Part shown: one piece after another, positions 62,262 through 64,000 of the stretch
Layout: each line of letters begins with the position of its first letter
Position numbering within the stretch: the stretch's first letter is position 1
Source of the DNA: Pectinophora gossypiella
Taxonomy: Eukaryota; Arthropoda; Insecta; Lepidoptera; Gelechiidae
NCBI RefSeq assembly: GCF_024362695.1
Contig: NC_065420.1
Location: forward strand, 3,380,501 to 3,444,500
DNA length: 64,000 bases
Direction: 5' to 3'
Program-made: the position numbers and the translations under genes
The notes under the pieces: model-generated
Databases searched by the model: none
What the model saw: only the letters and a program-made list of their open reading frames with translations
Told to the model about the DNA's origin: nothing

Positions 62262-62345
62262 TTATTTATTTATTTGTACACAATAAAACAGACACAAGGA
62301 GCATACAAAGAAAAGAGATAGTACAGGTAAGCTTAGCTCTAAACA
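62262..62345 (-). mobile_element. LINE-like 3' end, (TTTA)n tail
   Basis: 'tttatttatttgtacacaat' with 'acacaaggagcatacaaaga' recurs in part at 37727-37775 inside Rep-Y. Confidence 0.5.
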
Positions 62346-62701
62346 AAGAGATTTCTCTTTCTTTCTTAATTTGAAGGTACTTTTATAGATATTGTTCTCA
62401 TAATAAGAAGATTAGGACTAAATACCGTAATGAAAATCCCGCCCTAAAGATCCTTACAAAGTTTCGAGTTTAAAGTCTACATCTCGTTAAATTAATCGTT
62501 GCGCAGTATTTTATTATCGGAACAATTTAATTTGAAACGATCAACTTTCAGGATATTCGCTTGAAAGCAATAAATTATAATTACAGAGTAAAGTTTGAAA
62601 TATTTTGGGCGCGTCTTTAGTCTTTACTTTTATAAACAAATCAATTAAATATCTCTGACGGCGTTTTGTATAATTTCTAATTCCATAGCACGTTTATTCT
62701 T
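62346..62701. other. Unassigned AT-rich stretch
   Basis: No supported feature. Confidence 0.4.
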
Positions 62702-62995
62702 GCCGTGGTGGCCCAGTTGGTAGAACGCTTGCCTCTCACTTTGAGGTCGCAGGTTGGAATCCAGCACAGGTCTAAACCAATATTGTCGAATTTGTTTTCG
62801 AATTCATGTTTGGATCACAAATGATTATCATGTGCTCAGCGGTGAACGAAAATATCGTGAGGAAACCCACATTCCCGAGAAATGCTTTTTCGGAGGTATG
62901 TGATCTAACCTGTATTGGGCTGGTTTTCCTTTCGTGTGTTGGAAGGTCAGACAGACAGTCGCTTCTGTCTGCCAGTACAGGCGTGATTTTCATCC
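62702..62995 (+). mobile_element. SINE-C without tail
   Basis: Head 'gccgtggtggcccagttggt', body to 'acagacagtcgcttctgtc', with the last 60 bp missing. Confidence 0.8.
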
Positions 62996-63040
62996 GTACA
63001 TGAGGGAAAAATACTCATCCCCATATTTTCCAAAAGTCAA

Positions 63041-63165
63041 TCAATCAATAATACTTTATTGAACAACGACATATACAAAGGACATAAACATACGAATAAA
63101 AACATAAGTACAATAGGCGGCCTTATTGCTAAATAGCAATTTCTGCCAGGCAACCTTAGGGTGAA
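63041..63165 (-). mobile_element. LINE-2 3' end
   Basis: (TCAA)n tail, 'atactttattgaacaac', hairpin 'attgctaaatagcaat'. Confidence 0.8.
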
Positions 63166-63945
63166 AGAACTTAATGCATTGGAGCACGGACTGGTGCAAT
63201 AAACATATAATGTTACGAACAAAAATAAAAATAAAAAATCAGAAAATAGTAATAATATATATGACGAAGCTTGTGCGGATTTTATTATGTATGAATTGAA
63301 TATGCTTTCCCTTATTTTTTTTATTTTTTTTTAATATGAATGTTGGTACTGACGAAGCCTGTGGTGGATTTACATTCTGTTTTTTATTATTATTGTTTCT
63401 GAATAAATATTTAAATATTAATAAATAAAAATTAATTATTTATTTATTTATTTTTAAATATTTTATATATATAAAAAAGTCCAAGGCTTCAATTCAAATT
63501 CAAAAAGAAAATATGTGAAGGTGAAATAAAGAAATGAAAAATAAAAACAATAATAATATTATTATGTATAAGGCTTCAATGAATATGTCACAGAATTGGA
63601 GGTCTCTTGGTAACTTCATTATCTGAGCAGAATAGCTCACGACCTCCTTTGTTCCAGATTCTATAGAAAGTACACGTGCTTACAGGAACACGCTTTGTAG
63701 TAATCATTGGGGTCACGTCAACACGTTATTCGTACGACAATTCCACATAACACGCCTTTATATGTATAAATAGAGTCAAGGTTCGGAAATGTTATCCGAT
63801 ACATAAAATGAAAATAAAAGCAACACTAGCAACACTAGTACTAGCCTTAAGAAAGTTTTATTAATTGTTGTGTGTTTGTACTGTTGATATGCCTAATAAA
63901 TAAATAAATAAATAAAAGCAACCCGAATATTAAAAAGTACCGATA
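63166..63945. other. Unassigned, very AT-rich
   Basis: 63400-63480 is nearly pure A+T, and (AATA)n occurs at 63895-63917. No gene. Confidence 0.45.
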
Positions 63946-64000
63946 ATGGCCTTTGTGGTCTAGTGGTTGAGCGTTGGTCTCACCATCCGGAGGTCCCGGG
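63946..64000 (+). mobile_element. SINE-A head, cut by the window edge
   Basis: 'ggcctttgtggtctagtggt' to 'ccggaggtcccggg'. The element should continue beyond the window. Confidence 0.8.

Overview
The window looks like gene-poor, AT-rich nuclear DNA of a moth or butterfly (Lepidoptera). The evidence is the repeat content. It holds tRNA-headed SINEs with 'cctccgtggtccagtggt' heads, RTE-type LINE ends with GATGAT tails, CR1/L2-like LINE ends with GAATTT tails, and several short interspersed repeats that I recognise as common in lepidopteran genomes. I find no host protein-coding gene, rRNA or genuine tRNA gene that I can defend. The only complete protein-coding gene is a Tc1-type transposase (27351-28379). 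Part or all of the window may be intron or intergenic DNA. One site near 10208 on the + strand looks like a 3' splice site fused directly to a 5' splice site, as at recursive splicing points in very long insect introns.

Family names used here are local. SINE-A to SINE-E are tRNA-headed SINEs. MITE-1 to MITE-6 are short inverted-repeat elements. LINE-1 is CR1/L2-like with a GAATTT tail. LINE-2 has the 3' hairpin 'attgct..agcaat'. LINE-3 is RTE-like with an AG tail. LINE-4 is RTE-like with a GATGAT tail. LINE-5 and LINE-6 have TATG tails. LINE-7 ends in FKARVNRHL. LINE-8 is a GC-rich R1-like end. PLE is Penelope-like. Rep-F, J, L, Q, R, U, V, X and Y are repeats of unsettled class.

Layout: 1-7.2 kb is a mosaic of LINE and SINE ends, with a MITE-1 whose empty site is preserved in a neighbouring copy. 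7.2-10.6 kb is mostly unassigned. 10.6-12.2 kb is a near-perfect 1.6-kb palindrome (two 756-bp arms, 96-bp spacer) carrying a fragment of a DDE-type transposase. 12.2-26.9 kb is dense in SINEs, with several RTE ends, one of which shows a 5' inversion typical of twin priming. 26.94-28.73 kb is an apparently intact Tc1 element. 28.9-37 kb holds SINEs, MITEs and a pair of inverted LINE-5 copies. 37-43 kb holds further interspersed repeats and a GC-rich LINE end with a 15-bp target duplication. 43.6-46.1 kb contains nested LINEs and a local duplication. 53.05-55.41 kb is a stack of nested insertions (MITE, then SINE, then LINE; beside it MITE then SINE) that can be read from target-site duplications. 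55.4-64 kb holds Penelope C-terminal remnants and more SINEs and LINE ends.

Functionally, the non-autonomous elements appear to depend on the autonomous ones. SINE-B and SINE-D end in sequence that copies the last codons of the LINE-4 reading frame. SINE-A, SINE-B and SINE-D share one internal core despite different tails. No database search was possible, so family names rest on motifs and on comparison of copies inside the window.
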